In this document: one piece after another, positions 26,445 to 34,924 of the stretch | Numbering within the stretch: the stretch's first letter is position 1 | Layout: each line of letters opens with the position of its first letter | DNA from: Candidatus Methylomirabilota bacterium | Lineage (GTDB): Bacteria; Methylomirabilota; Methylomirabilia; Rokubacteriales; CSP1-6 | Direction of reading: 5' to 3' | DNA: 64,000 nt | NCBI GenBank assembly: GCA_035315345.1 | Contig: DATFYA010000161.1 | Location: forward strand, 16,362 to 80,361 | Made by a program: the position numbers and the translations under genes | Notes under the pieces: generated by a model | Told to the model about the DNA's origin: nothing | What the model saw: only the letters and a program-made list of their open reading frames with translations | Databases searched by the model: none

Positions 26445-27082
26445 ACGGAACTTGGCCGTGAGCCGCGCGGCTGACAGTTCGCGACGTATTCCTGGAGGCG
26501 CGTGAACTCCTTGCCGTCGAGATTCGTGAAGACGAGCACCGCGCCACCCTCATAGGCCTCCCACACCAGCGCGGGCAACCGCAGCCGATCGAGACCCGCG
26601 CGCGCGGGCAGCTCGATCACCACCACGTCGCCCTCGACCAGCGGCTGATCGGTAGCCACGCGGCCGCCCGACGCGCTGAGATCCACCGTGTGGCCGCCCG
26701 CGCTGCCCGCCGAGCCGCCTTCCACCCGGATGGGCAGGCTGACCGGCACGCGGGGGAATCGACGGCGCATGTCGCCGCGGGAGACGAACGGGGTGACCCG
26801 GCCCGCCGGTGAGTCCGACATCTTGAGGAACCCGACGCCGACGCTCTCCGCGTCGCGTCGCACCACGGTGCCCACCATCTCGAGCCGGCCGGCGTCGCCC
26901 GGCATCGTGACGCGTACCGTGACGATGCTGTTCACCGTCGCCTCGGTCTGGGATCGCACCTTCATCCCGGACAGGCTCAGGTTGACCACCTCGCCCGAGA
27001 CGACCCGTCCGTCGGTAGTCTCCACGGTGGCCGGCCAGGCCGCCGCCGCTCTCGGAAAGGATCGCCGATCGTGGCCGCTCAC
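26441..27082 (-). CDS. Tandem PilZ-domain protein
   Basis: The 213-residue product contains two PilZ-type domains. The first starts RRSFPRAAAAWPATV near residue 5 and the second RRRFPRVPVSLPIRV near 106. Each has the RxxxR c-di-GMP-binding arginines (RRSFPR and RRRFPR); the second also keeps an LSASGGRV segment matching D/NxSxxG. It is probably a cytoplasmic c-di-GMP effector. A GGDEF-EAL protein is encoded at 42175. The GTG at 27082 has a perfect AGGAGG seven bases upstream. The stop codon overlaps the TetR promoter. Confidence 0.82.
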   Translation of the reverse strand: MSGHDRRSFPRAAAAWPATVETTDGRVVSGEVVNLSLSGMKVRSQTEATVNSIVTVRVTMPGDAGRLEMVGTVVRRDAESVGVGFLKMSDSPAGRVTPFVSRGDMRRRFPRVPVSLPIRVEGGSAGSAGGHTVDLSASGGRVATDQPLVEGDVVVIELPARAGLDRLRLPALVWEAYEGGAVLVFTNLDGKEFTRLQEYVANCQPRGSRPSSV

Positions 27083-27195
27083 TCGCGCCTCCTGATGGTG
27101 ATGGCCCGCCCTCGAACGGCCGCGGGCTCGCACGCCGTCCACGACCCTGACGCGTCCGGGGGCTCGCTGTCAACTCCGACTCCGCGCCCGGCGCC

Positions 27196-27224
27196 TTGAC
27201 GCGCTCGGGACCGACGCGTACGAT
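27196..27224 (+). promoter_or_regulatory. Promoter of the LLM oxidoreductase gene, leaderless geometry
   Basis: TTGACG at 27196-27201, a 17-base spacer and TACGAT at 27219-27224, ending eight bases before the ATG at 27233. No ribosome binding site is present. Confidence 0.5.
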
Positions 27225-27232
27225 CCCGCACC

Positions 27233-28168
27233 ATGACGATCAAGTACCGCATCGGCATCATGCCGGGACCGTGGCCGCCTGGCCGCGGCGGCGCCGCGTT
27301 CCTGTGGACGCTGTGCGAGATGCTCGAGCGGAGCGACGTCGATTCGATCTGGCTCTCCGACCGGCTCTCCTCGCCCGCCCCCGTCCCGGAGGTGATGACC
27401 ACGCTCGCCGCCATCGGGGCCCGCACCACCCGGCTGAAGTTCGGTCCGAGCGTGGTCGTCCTGCCCTACCGGACGCCGGTGGTCTGCGCGAAGGAGATGG
27501 CCACGGTGGACTGGCTCTCGCAGGGACGACTGTTCCCCGCGGTCGGCGTCGGGGTCGAGCTGCCGCGCGAGTTCGAGGCCTCGGGCGTCGCGTTCGCCCA
27601 GCGCGGGCGCCGGACCGACGAGGCCATCCGGGTGATCCGGATGTTGTGGACGCAAGACGAGGTGACCTTTCAGGGCGAGTTCTTCAAGCTCGACCGCATC
27701 TCCGTCTTCCCCAAGCCCTGGCAGACCCCGCCGCCCATCTGGATCGGCGGCAAGAGCGAGGCGGCGATGCGGCGCACCGCGCGCCTCGGCGATGGCTGGA
27801 TCCCGTCCTTCATCACGCCGGACGAGATGCGCGCGGGCATCCAGAAGGTGCAGGACCTGGCCGCGGCCGAAGGCCGTCAGGTGCCCGAGGACCATTTCGG
27901 CACCCTGATCAACTACGCGGTCGCCGACCGCGAGGACGCGGCGCACGCGATGGCCCAGCCCTTCATCCCTCGCGGCCGCGTGGACGAGGCCACCATGCGC
28001 CAGTGCACCGCCTTCGGTCCGGTGGGCCGGCTGCTGGAGCGGGTCGAGGAGTACGTCAAGGCGGGCGCCTCCAAGTTCATCCTGCGACCGCTCGCTCCCG
28101 CCGACCGCATGCTCGAGCAGCTGGGCATCGTGGCCGAGCACGTCTGCCCGGAGTATCACCGCCGCTGA
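27233..28168 (+). CDS. LLM-class flavin/F420-dependent oxidoreductase
   Basis: A 311-residue bacterial luciferase-like TIM-barrel protein. Family landmarks are DSIWLSDRLSSP near residue 36, the AAIGARTTRLKFGPSV strand near 62-77, VDWLSQGRLFPAVGVG near 96 and PPIWIGGKSEAAMRRTARLGDGWIP near 174-198 (quoted in part). These enzymes use F420H2 or FMN; sequence does not decide which. It is one of three family members in the window, none adjacent to another. Its role is unknown. Confidence 0.85.
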   Translation: MTIKYRIGIMPGPWPPGRGGAAFLWTLCEMLERSDVDSIWLSDRLSSPAPVPEVMTTLAAIGARTTRLKFGPSVVVLPYRTPVVCAKEMATVDWLSQGRLFPAVGVGVELPREFEASGVAFAQRGRRTDEAIRVIRMLWTQDEVTFQGEFFKLDRISVFPKPWQTPPPIWIGGKSEAAMRRTARLGDGWIPSFITPDEMRAGIQKVQDLAAAEGRQVPEDHFGTLINYAVADREDAAHAMAQPFIPRGRVDEATMRQCTAFGPVGRLLERVEEYVKAGASKFILRPLAPADRMLEQLGIVAEHVCPEYHRR

Positions 28169-28205
28169 GCGACCCACGGGGCTAGGCCCCGGCCGCACCC
28201 ACCCG

Positions 28206-28211
28206 TATACT
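28206..28211 (+). promoter_or_regulatory. Putative -10 element of leaderless sppA
   Basis: TATACT lies six bases before the sppA ATG at 28218. No ribosome binding site or good -35 box is seen. Confidence 0.4.
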
Positions 28212-28217
28212 GCCGCC

Positions 28218-29180
28218 ATGCGCCGCCTGCCCGTTCTCGCCGTCGCGATGCTGCTCGTGGTGTCCGGATGCTCGCTGATCACGCTCGACCTCCAGCCCCG
28301 GATCCGGCCGCTCGAGGAGGAGACCGTCGAGGGCAAGGGCCCGAGCAAGATCCTGTTGCTCGATCTCTCCGGCGTTCTCTCCGAGGACGTGACGAGCTTC
28401 TCGATCGGCGCCCCGCCTCCCCGCGTGCCCCTGATCGCGCGCGTGCGGGAGGAGCTGCAGAAGGCGGAGGAGGACGAGCACGTCCGCGCCCTGATCGTTC
28501 GGATCAACAGCCCGGGCGGCACCATCACCGCCTCCGACGTGCTCTATCACGAGCTGCTCACCTTCAAGAGCCGCAAGAAGGTGCCGGTGATCGCCGCCAT
28601 CATGGACGTGGGCGCCTCCGGGGGCTACTACGCGGCCCTCGCCGCCGACACCATCGTCGCCAACCCCACCACCATCACCGGCAGCATCGGCGTGGTGATG
28701 GTCACGGTCAACGCGCAGGGGCTGCTCGAGAAGATCGGCGTGGCTCCCCTGGCCATCAAGTCCGGACCCATGAAGGACGCGGGCTCGCCGTTCCGCTCGA
28801 TGACCGAGCCGGAGCGGGCGGTGTTCCAGGGCATCATCGACGACATGTACGGCCGCTTCCTGAGCCTCATCGTGCAGTCGCGCAAGCTGCCCGAGGACCG
28901 CGTGCGCGCCGCCGCCGACGGCCGCGTCTATACCGCCGAGCAGGCGCTGCGTCTGGGCCTGGTGGACCGGATCGGCTATCTGGAGGACGTGGTGTCGCTG
29001 GCGAAGGAGAAGGCGGGGGTGAGCGAGGCGCGGGTGATCATGTACCACCGGCCGAAGGAGTACCGCACGAACATCTACTCGGCCACCCCCGCGGCCTCGA
29101 CCGCGGAGAGCACGCTGGCCCAGTTCGCGGCCGCGCTGGGCGGCGGCGGCCCGCGCTTCCTGTATCTCTGGTGGCCCTGA
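28218..29180 (+). CDS. sppA: Signal peptide peptidase SppA-type S49 serine peptidase, lipoprotein
   Basis: The 320-residue protein has a lipoprotein signal ending VSGC (C18), then an S49 peptidase domain. The nucleophile is S134 in DVGASGGYYAA, and K186 in GPMKDAGSPF is the probable general base. INSPGG near 97 and NPTTITGSIGV near 149 are family segments. Single-domain SppA enzymes degrade cleaved signal peptides at the membrane. A lipoprotein anchor instead of a transmembrane helix is a variation. It converges on the small Fis-like gene with a 7-base gap. Confidence 0.88.
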   Translation: MRRLPVLAVAMLLVVSGCSLITLDLQPRIRPLEEETVEGKGPSKILLLDLSGVLSEDVTSFSIGAPPPRVPLIARVREELQKAEEDEHVRALIVRINSPGGTITASDVLYHELLTFKSRKKVPVIAAIMDVGASGGYYAALAADTIVANPTTITGSIGVVMVTVNAQGLLEKIGVAPLAIKSGPMKDAGSPFRSMTEPERAVFQGIIDDMYGRFLSLIVQSRKLPEDRVRAAADGRVYTAEQALRLGLVDRIGYLEDVVSLAKEKAGVSEARVIMYHRPKEYRTNIYSATPAASTAESTLAQFAAALGGGGPRFLYLWWP

Positions 29181-29187
29181 TCGCGCG

Positions 29188-29436
29188 CTATCCCTGAGCG
29201 AAGAACTCCTGCGCCGAGATGCCGTAGTGCCGCATCTTGGCGTGGAGCGTGGTGTAGTTGGTCTGCAGCAGCCGGGCCGCGCGGCTCTTGTTGCCGTGCG
29301 TGAGCCCCAGCGCGTGGCGGATCGCTTCGACCTCGGCGCGGGTCACCGCGTGGGTGACGATCCGGCGTAGCGCGAACCCGCTGGCGCGGACGGACGTGGC
29401 GGCCGGTTCCACGGCCGCGACCTCGACACTGCTCAT
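29188..29436 (-). CDS. Free-standing Fis-type helix-turn-helix protein
   Basis: This 82-residue protein is essentially only the Fis-type DNA-binding domain that ends sigma-54 activators. From residue 42 it reads TRAEVEAIRHALG, then GNKSRAARLLQTNYTTLHAK and YGISAQEF. The same region of the neighbouring regulator (29654-31045) reads GNKSQAARMLRTDYTTLHAK and YGISARDF, so the two are close paralogues and should recognise similar DNA. With no receiver or AAA+ domain it cannot activate sigma-54 RNA polymerase itself; it may compete with or modulate the full regulator. A GGAGG lies upstream of the ATG, and a sigma-54 promoter lies 50 bases upstream. Confidence 0.8.
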   Translation of the reverse strand: MSSVEVAAVEPAATSVRASGFALRRIVTHAVTRAEVEAIRHALGLTHGNKSRAARLLQTNYTTLHAKMRHYGISAQEFFAQG

Positions 29437-29485
29437 ACCTGCCCTCCGTCGATGATCGGTCGCCTTCCTTGCCGGCGAAGTCAGG

Positions 29486-29500
29486 GCAAGCGCGATGCCA
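29486..29500 (-). promoter_or_regulatory. Sigma-54 (-24/-12) promoter of the Fis-like gene
   Basis: The minus strand reads TGGCATCGCGCTTGC. The invariant GG and GC dinucleotides are ten bases apart, as in the consensus TGGCAC-N5-TTGC. Transcription would start near 29475, about 40 bases before the ATG at 29436. Confidence 0.65.
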
Positions 29501-29518
29501 CCCGCGGCGTGCGAGCGC

Positions 29519-29539
29519 GTGGCGAATGAATGTCGCCAC
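29519..29539. repeat. Perfect 7-bp inverted repeat upstream of the sigma-54 promoter
   Basis: GTGGCGA (29519-29525) and TCGCCAC (29533-29539) flank a seven-base centre. The site is about 54 bases upstream of the predicted start, close for an activator site but suitable for a modulator. Confidence 0.45.
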
Positions 29540-29616
29540 TTGTCGTGCAGTCGCGGCGGCCGACCACGGGGCAGGCCGATGGGTGAAGCGGACGGGCTAG
29601 CGAAGGCGCCCCACAA

Positions 29617-29636
29617 CTATGGCGGGCGCGCCATAG
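29617..29636. repeat. Perfect 8-bp palindrome, candidate upstream activator site
   Basis: CTATGGCG and CGCCATAG flank GGCG. Its centre lies about 150 bases upstream of the predicted sigma-54 start, typical for an enhancer-binding protein, and it shares TGGCG/CGCCA arms with the palindrome at 29519. It could also act as a hairpin after the regulator gene, but there is no T-run. Confidence 0.45.
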
Positions 29637-29653
29637 GAGCCGCGCGATGGCGG

Positions 29654-31045
<1,392 letters not shown>

Positions 31046-31049
31046 CAGG

Positions 31050-31892
31050 TCATCCCGTGGCTCGGAGCTGGTAGATCGCGACGTGGCGGATCGCGGCCAC
31101 CGGGCGCGCGCCCGCGGCGAGCAGGAGCAGATCCAGCTCCACGAATTCGTGCCCCTTGCCCTGGAAGAGATTCTTCACCCGGGCGCGCATCTCGAGGGGC
31201 TGCCCCACGCGCGGCACGCTCAGATGCCGGCCGTGACTCTCCACGTGGATCCACGGGCTGACACGCACGTTGCGGTCGAGCGCGCGGTTGGCCTGCTCGA
31301 GATAGATCCCGGGATGCGCGGGGGCGTCGGCGCCGCGGTAGATCGGCAGCCGATCGCCGACCTTCAAGAGGAAGGCGTCGAGCACCGTTCGGTCCAGCTG
31401 CAGGCGCGGCGTACCCAGCACGGCGCGGCTCTCGAGCGCGGCGCGGCTGGCCGGCGGGCGCTCCGCGGGCAGCGGGGCCGCGGGATACGCGGCCACGTCC
31501 GGCAGCGGCAGCAGCGGGCCCAGCGGCATGCCCATGGTCGCGGTCGCGCAGACCTCGTCCTGAGCGTTCACCACGCGGGCCTGGATGGTGACCTCGTCGC
31601 GAGAATGCGCGGCCACGCTGGTCCGCACCGTCACCTCTTCTCCGAAGTACACCGGCTTGGCGAAGCGCACCGAGAACGTGCCGTGATCGAGCCACGCGCC
31701 GCCGAGTGACGCGACCACCGGGTGCGTCATCCACGAGTACACGGTGACGCCGGGCACCAGCCCGCCGCGGAAGCCGAACGCGCGAGCCAGCGAGTCCTCG
31801 TGGATCTTGTTCTCCCACGCGTCGGATGTCGCGACCGCGCTCACCCGATACTCGGGAAGCGCGGTCCCCACCACCAGCGCCTCCAGGCTCAT
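31050..31892 (-). CDS. MaoC-like double hot-dog dehydratase-family protein
   Basis: The 280-residue product looks like two hot-dog domains. The first has the MaoC-type GGLVPGVTVYSWMTHPV segment near residues 43-59 and FAKPVYFGEEVTVRT near 78. The second spans about 165-280 with PWIHVESHGRHLSVPRVG. Proteins of this type are acyl-CoA dehydratases or thioesterase-like binders; no catalytic pair is certain here. It overlaps the upstream FecR-like gene by four bases and the sigma-54 regulator gene follows, so the three form one transcript. Confidence 0.7.
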   Translation of the reverse strand: MSLEALVVGTALPEYRVSAVATSDAWENKIHEDSLARAFGFRGGLVPGVTVYSWMTHPVVASLGGAWLDHGTFSVRFAKPVYFGEEVTVRTSVAAHSRDEVTIQARVVNAQDEVCATATMGMPLGPLLPLPDVAAYPAAPLPAERPPASRAALESRAVLGTPRLQLDRTVLDAFLLKVGDRLPIYRGADAPAHPGIYLEQANRALDRNVRVSPWIHVESHGRHLSVPRVGQPLEMRARVKNLFQGKGHEFVELDLLLLAAGARPVAAIRHVAIYQLRATG

Positions 31893-32557
31893 GGCCCCGA
31901 TTTCTGGCCGCCGTAGCCGCCCGCGAAGTCCTGGTCCGCGTTCCACCGCACCCACGTCGCTTCCACCGGGTCGACGACCAGCTTCGCGGGAGGCCCGGGC
32001 ACCCCGGACGCCGGCACGAAGAGCTGCTGCTGCCCGCTCACGGTTTGCTGCCACTGGCGATCCGGTCCGGCGCACATGGCGGTGCCGTGATGGACCTGGA
32101 TCAGGAGCGAACCGTCGGGATTGCGGCGGATGCCGACGCCGCCCTCGCGCGGGACGATCACCGCCGGGCCTGCCCGCACCTCCACCTGGGTCGATTCGCC
32201 GCCGGGCATCACCGCCACCCACATCCAGCCGTAGTCGAACCGCACCCGCGTCGGCGCGCCGTCGGAGCCGGACGGCAGCGCGATCTGCGATCGGGAGCCC
32301 AGACGCAGCGCCTGCCCGCTGCCCGTCTTGAGCGTGACCCGGCCGCCCGACTGCGTGCGCACGCTGTCGCCCTGGCCCACCTCGGCTCGCAGGGCGGCCG
32401 AGGTCCAGGTCGGCGTGTCCTTCTTGTAGAGCTCGGCGATCCCGCCGAGGGTGACGATCCGGGCCGGCAGCTCACGCGGCTGCCCCCACGCGGAGCCGGA
32501 GAGCGCGACGAGGATGATGGTCCCACCGAGCACCGCCGGCCGCATGATTCCGGGCAC
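31889..32557 (-). CDS. Exported FecR-domain protein
   Basis: The 222-residue product has a signal peptide (IMRPAVLGGTIILVALSGSAWGQ, quoted in two overlapping parts: IMRPAVLGGTII and LVALSGSAWGQ). The FecR-type domain follows: LRAEVGQGDSVRTQSGGRV, then LRLGSRSQIALPSG and RVRFDYGWMWVAV. Stand-alone periplasmic FecR domains are common and their roles unclear. No FecA or sigma factor gene is near. The GTG at 32557 has GGAGGT six bases upstream. The small cysteine-rich gene ends two bases upstream. Confidence 0.72.
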   Translation of the reverse strand: MPGIMRPAVLGGTIILVALSGSAWGQPRELPARIVTLGGIAELYKKDTPTWTSAALRAEVGQGDSVRTQSGGRVTLKTGSGQALRLGSRSQIALPSGSDGAPTRVRFDYGWMWVAVMPGGESTQVEVRAGPAVIVPREGGVGIRRNPDGSLLIQVHHGTAMCAGPDRQWQQTVSGQQQLFVPASGVPGPPAKLVVDPVEATWVRWNADQDFAGGYGGQKSGP

Positions 32558-32559
32558 GC

Positions 32560-32760
32560 TCAGACCTCCGTGGACCTGGGCTGATATCCCGGACAGCCTA
32601 GCACGGGCAGGCGTGGATACTTCGCAAACGCCGCGTCCCGGGCGGACAGCGAGCACATCCAGAACTCGGATCGGCGGTCCGACACGATGCGACGCGCGTG
32701 CACGCACGTCGCGCACAGGCCGATCGACCGATCGGGCGACGGCGCGCGCGGCTCTTTCAA
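32560..32760 (-). CDS. Small four-cysteine protein, probable zinc ribbon
   Basis: A 66-residue protein with a CATC knuckle at residues 16-19, then WMC at 34-36 and GCPGY at 55-59, so four cysteines are spaced for a zinc or iron site. The AFAKYPRLPVLGCPGY ending resembles small uncharacterised proteins with a C-terminal PxLPVxxCxGY motif. The start is a TTG at 32760, 15 bases after the enoyl-CoA hydratase gene, and the stop is two bases before the FecR gene. The packed position supports a real gene. Function unknown. Confidence 0.65.
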   Translation of the reverse strand: MKEPRAPSPDRSIGLCATCVHARRIVSDRRSEFWMCSLSARDAAFAKYPRLPVLGCPGYQPRSTEV

Positions 32761-32775
32761 CGACGGTCCACGCGG

Positions 32776-33558
32776 CTAGCGGCCGGTCCAGCGCGGGGCG
32801 CGCTTCTCGAAGAACGCGGCGATGCCCTCGCGGGCGTCGTCGGAGAGGGCCACCAGCGTGATCATCTCGCGCAGGTAGCGCAACGCCGCGCCGTACTCCA
32901 TGTCGGGCACCATCGAGGCCGCCTCCTTGGCGAGCCCCAGCGCGGTCGGCGAGTAGCCGGCCAGGGTGGCGGCCAGCGCACTCACCGACGACTCCAGATC
33001 CCCGGGCGGCACGACTCGGCTGACCAGTCCCATCTCGTAGGCTTCGCGCGCGGTCACCGGCTCGCCGCTCAGGATCATCAGCATCGCTCGCTTGCGTCCC
33101 ACCGCGCGCAGGATCGGCGCCATCACCACGAGCGGCAACAGCCCCACCCGGATCTCGGGCAGCCCGAAGACCGCGTCGTCGGCCGCGACCACGACGTCGC
33201 ATCCCGCGGCGAGCCCGCAGCCGCCGGCCAGGGCGTAGCCGCGCACCTGCGCGATGATCGGCGTGCGCATGCGGGCCATGTACTCGAGGATGCGCGCGAG
33301 GCCGCCGAAGGACTCGCGCGCCTGCAGGGTGGTGCCCCGGTCGGCCACCCCCTTGAGGTCGGCACCGGCGCAGAAGGCGCGATCCCCGGCGCCGCGCAGG
33401 ACGATCGCGCGGGCGGCCACGTCGTCCTCGAGCCGCCGCAGGGCCGCGTCGAGCGCCGCGAGCATGGCCGGGTTCAGCGCGTTGCGCACCGAGGGCCGGT
33501 TCAGGGTCACGCGCGCCACGCCGTCCGCGATGTCCACCAGGACGGGGGCCTCGCTCAC
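32776..33558 (-). CDS. Enoyl-CoA hydratase-related crotonase lacking the first catalytic Glu
   Basis: The 260-residue crotonase has FCAGADLKG near residue 62 and LAGGCGLAAGCDV near 108, where the usual first glutamate is glycine. The second glutamate remains in GLPEIRVG. Loss of one glutamate means the classical two-base hydration is unlikely; isomerase, hydrolase or methylglutaconyl-CoA-type activity is more likely. It overlaps the Nudix gene by four bases, so the two are translationally coupled. Confidence 0.83.
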   Translation of the reverse strand: MSEAPVLVDIADGVARVTLNRPSVRNALNPAMLAALDAALRRLEDDVAARAIVLRGAGDRAFCAGADLKGVADRGTTLQARESFGGLARILEYMARMRTPIIAQVRGYALAGGCGLAAGCDVVVAADDAVFGLPEIRVGLLPLVVMAPILRAVGRKRAMLMILSGEPVTAREAYEMGLVSRVVPPGDLESSVSALAATLAGYSPTALGLAKEAASMVPDMEYGAALRYLREMITLVALSDDAREGIAAFFEKRAPRWTGR

Positions 33559-34160
33559 GGGGGCGACTCCGGCTCGTCGAGCAGGGCGAGGAACTGGCTC
33601 AGGATGCGCGCGGTGGCGCCCCAGATGACGTCGGCGGGCGAGACGTCGTAGAACAGCACCGGATGCGGCTCGCCGTTGCGCTCCCAGATCTCGGTGCGGA
33701 AGATGGACGGATCCCGCAGCGTCTGCAGCGACACCTCCAGCACCCGCTCGATCTCGCGGCCGTCGGGGCGAAGCTCCACCGGATCGCGCACGATGCCCAC
33801 CACCGGCGTGATGATGAAGTTGGTGGCGCGGGTCGGGGTGTCGTCGAGCAACCCCAGCACCTCCACCGCCTCCGCGGGCAGATGGATCTCCTCCCACGCC
33901 TCGCGCAAGGCGGTCTCCACGCGCGACCCGTCGCGCACGTCGACGATGCCGCCCGGAAACGAGAACTGGCCCTTGTGGTGCGGCACGCTCCCGGTCTTCT
34001 TGGTGAACAGCAGATGAGGCCCACCGCGATCGGTGATCGGCACCAGCACCGCGGCCGATACTAGGTCGCTCTGATCCAGCGCGACCCGCGGCCTGCGGCT
34101 GAGCCCGGCATCGAGCCGCCGACGGAGCGCCTCGAGACCGATCGGCGGGGGCGCGCTCAC
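33555..34160 (-). CDS. NUDIX hydrolase, CoA pyrophosphatase (NudL) type
   Basis: A 201-residue Nudix protein. The segment TKKTGSVPHHKGQFSFPGG near 52-70 is the UPF0035 signature of coenzyme A pyrophosphatases, and it leads into the Nudix box (GGIVD to REAWEEIHL, about 69-93) with the metal-binding glutamates. It probably hydrolyses CoA or acyl-CoA to 3',5'-ADP and phosphopantetheine. That fits a neighbourhood of acyl-CoA enzymes. The GTG at 34160 overlaps the stop of the hydratase gene. Confidence 0.85.
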   Translation of the reverse strand: MSAPPPIGLEALRRRLDAGLSRRPRVALDQSDLVSAAVLVPITDRGGPHLLFTKKTGSVPHHKGQFSFPGGIVDVRDGSRVETALREAWEEIHLPAEAVEVLGLLDDTPTRATNFIITPVVGIVRDPVELRPDGREIERVLEVSLQTLRDPSIFRTEIWERNGEPHPVLFYDVSPADVIWGATARILSQFLALLDEPESPP

Positions 34161-34924
34161 ACGAAGCGGCAGGCCACGGAGCCGAGTCGCGTGAAGGAGG
34201 CGCGAACGGATTGGCCGGCGGTGGGCCGCAGCACCTTGGAGATGGAGCCGGTGAGCACCACCTCGCCCGCGCGCAGGCCGCGCCCCATCCGGCCGAGGGT
34301 GTTGGCCGCCCATGCCAGCGACACCAGCGGGTTGCCCAGCACCTCCGCGGCGGTCCGGGTGGCCACGATCTGGCCGTCCTGCTCGAAGACCACGCCTTCC
34401 AGCGCGAGGTCGATACCGGTCACCGGGGTGAGCGGCCGGCCGAGCACGATCGCGTTGGTGTACACGCCGTCGGCGATCACGTCGGGGCCGCGCGGCGTGC
34501 CGCTCAGGCGGAAGTCGATCAGCTCGAACGACGGCATCGCGCCCTCCACCGCGAGCAGCGCGGAGGCGATGGTCACTCCGGGGCCGGCCAAGTCCGATTT
34601 GAGCAAGAACGCCACCTCCACCTCGACACCGATCGCGATGAAGCGGGAGAGCGGGACCGCATCGCCGCTTCCGTAGACTCCCGAGCCCAGCATGAAGCCG
34701 AGCACCGGCTCGGTCAGTCCGTGACGCTCCTGCAACGCCGCGGTCGTGAAGCCGACCTTGTAGCCCACGACCCGGTCGCCCCGGCCGACGAGCGCCTGTT
34801 CGAGCTGGCGCTGGAGCCCGTACGCCTGGTCGAGGGTGAGATCGGGCGTCGACACGCTCAATGGCGCGCTGACCTGCCCGCCGAGACGGCCCTGCAGCAG
34901 GCGCTCCACCAGCGCCGCGGTCAT
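34157..34924 (-). CDS. 2-keto-4-pentenoate hydratase/FAH-superfamily protein
   Basis: The 255-residue protein matches the MhpD/hydratase branch of the fumarylacetoacetate-hydrolase superfamily. Landmarks are YGLQRQLEQ near residue 35, VGYKVGFTT near 53, EVEVAFLL near 99-106 (metal-binding glutamates) and ADGVYTNAIVLG near 148. These enzymes add water to 2-hydroxypentadienoate in aromatic meta-cleavage pathways. No other meta-cleavage gene is nearby, so the substrate is uncertain. It overlaps both neighbours by four bases. Confidence 0.85.
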   Translation of the reverse strand: MTAALVERLLQGRLGGQVSAPLSVSTPDLTLDQAYGLQRQLEQALVGRGDRVVGYKVGFTTAALQERHGLTEPVLGFMLGSGVYGSGDAVPLSRFIAIGVEVEVAFLLKSDLAGPGVTIASALLAVEGAMPSFELIDFRLSGTPRGPDVIADGVYTNAIVLGRPLTPVTGIDLALEGVVFEQDGQIVATRTAAEVLGNPLVSLAWAANTLGRMGRGLRAGEVVLTGSISKVLRPTAGQSVRASFTRLGSVACRFV

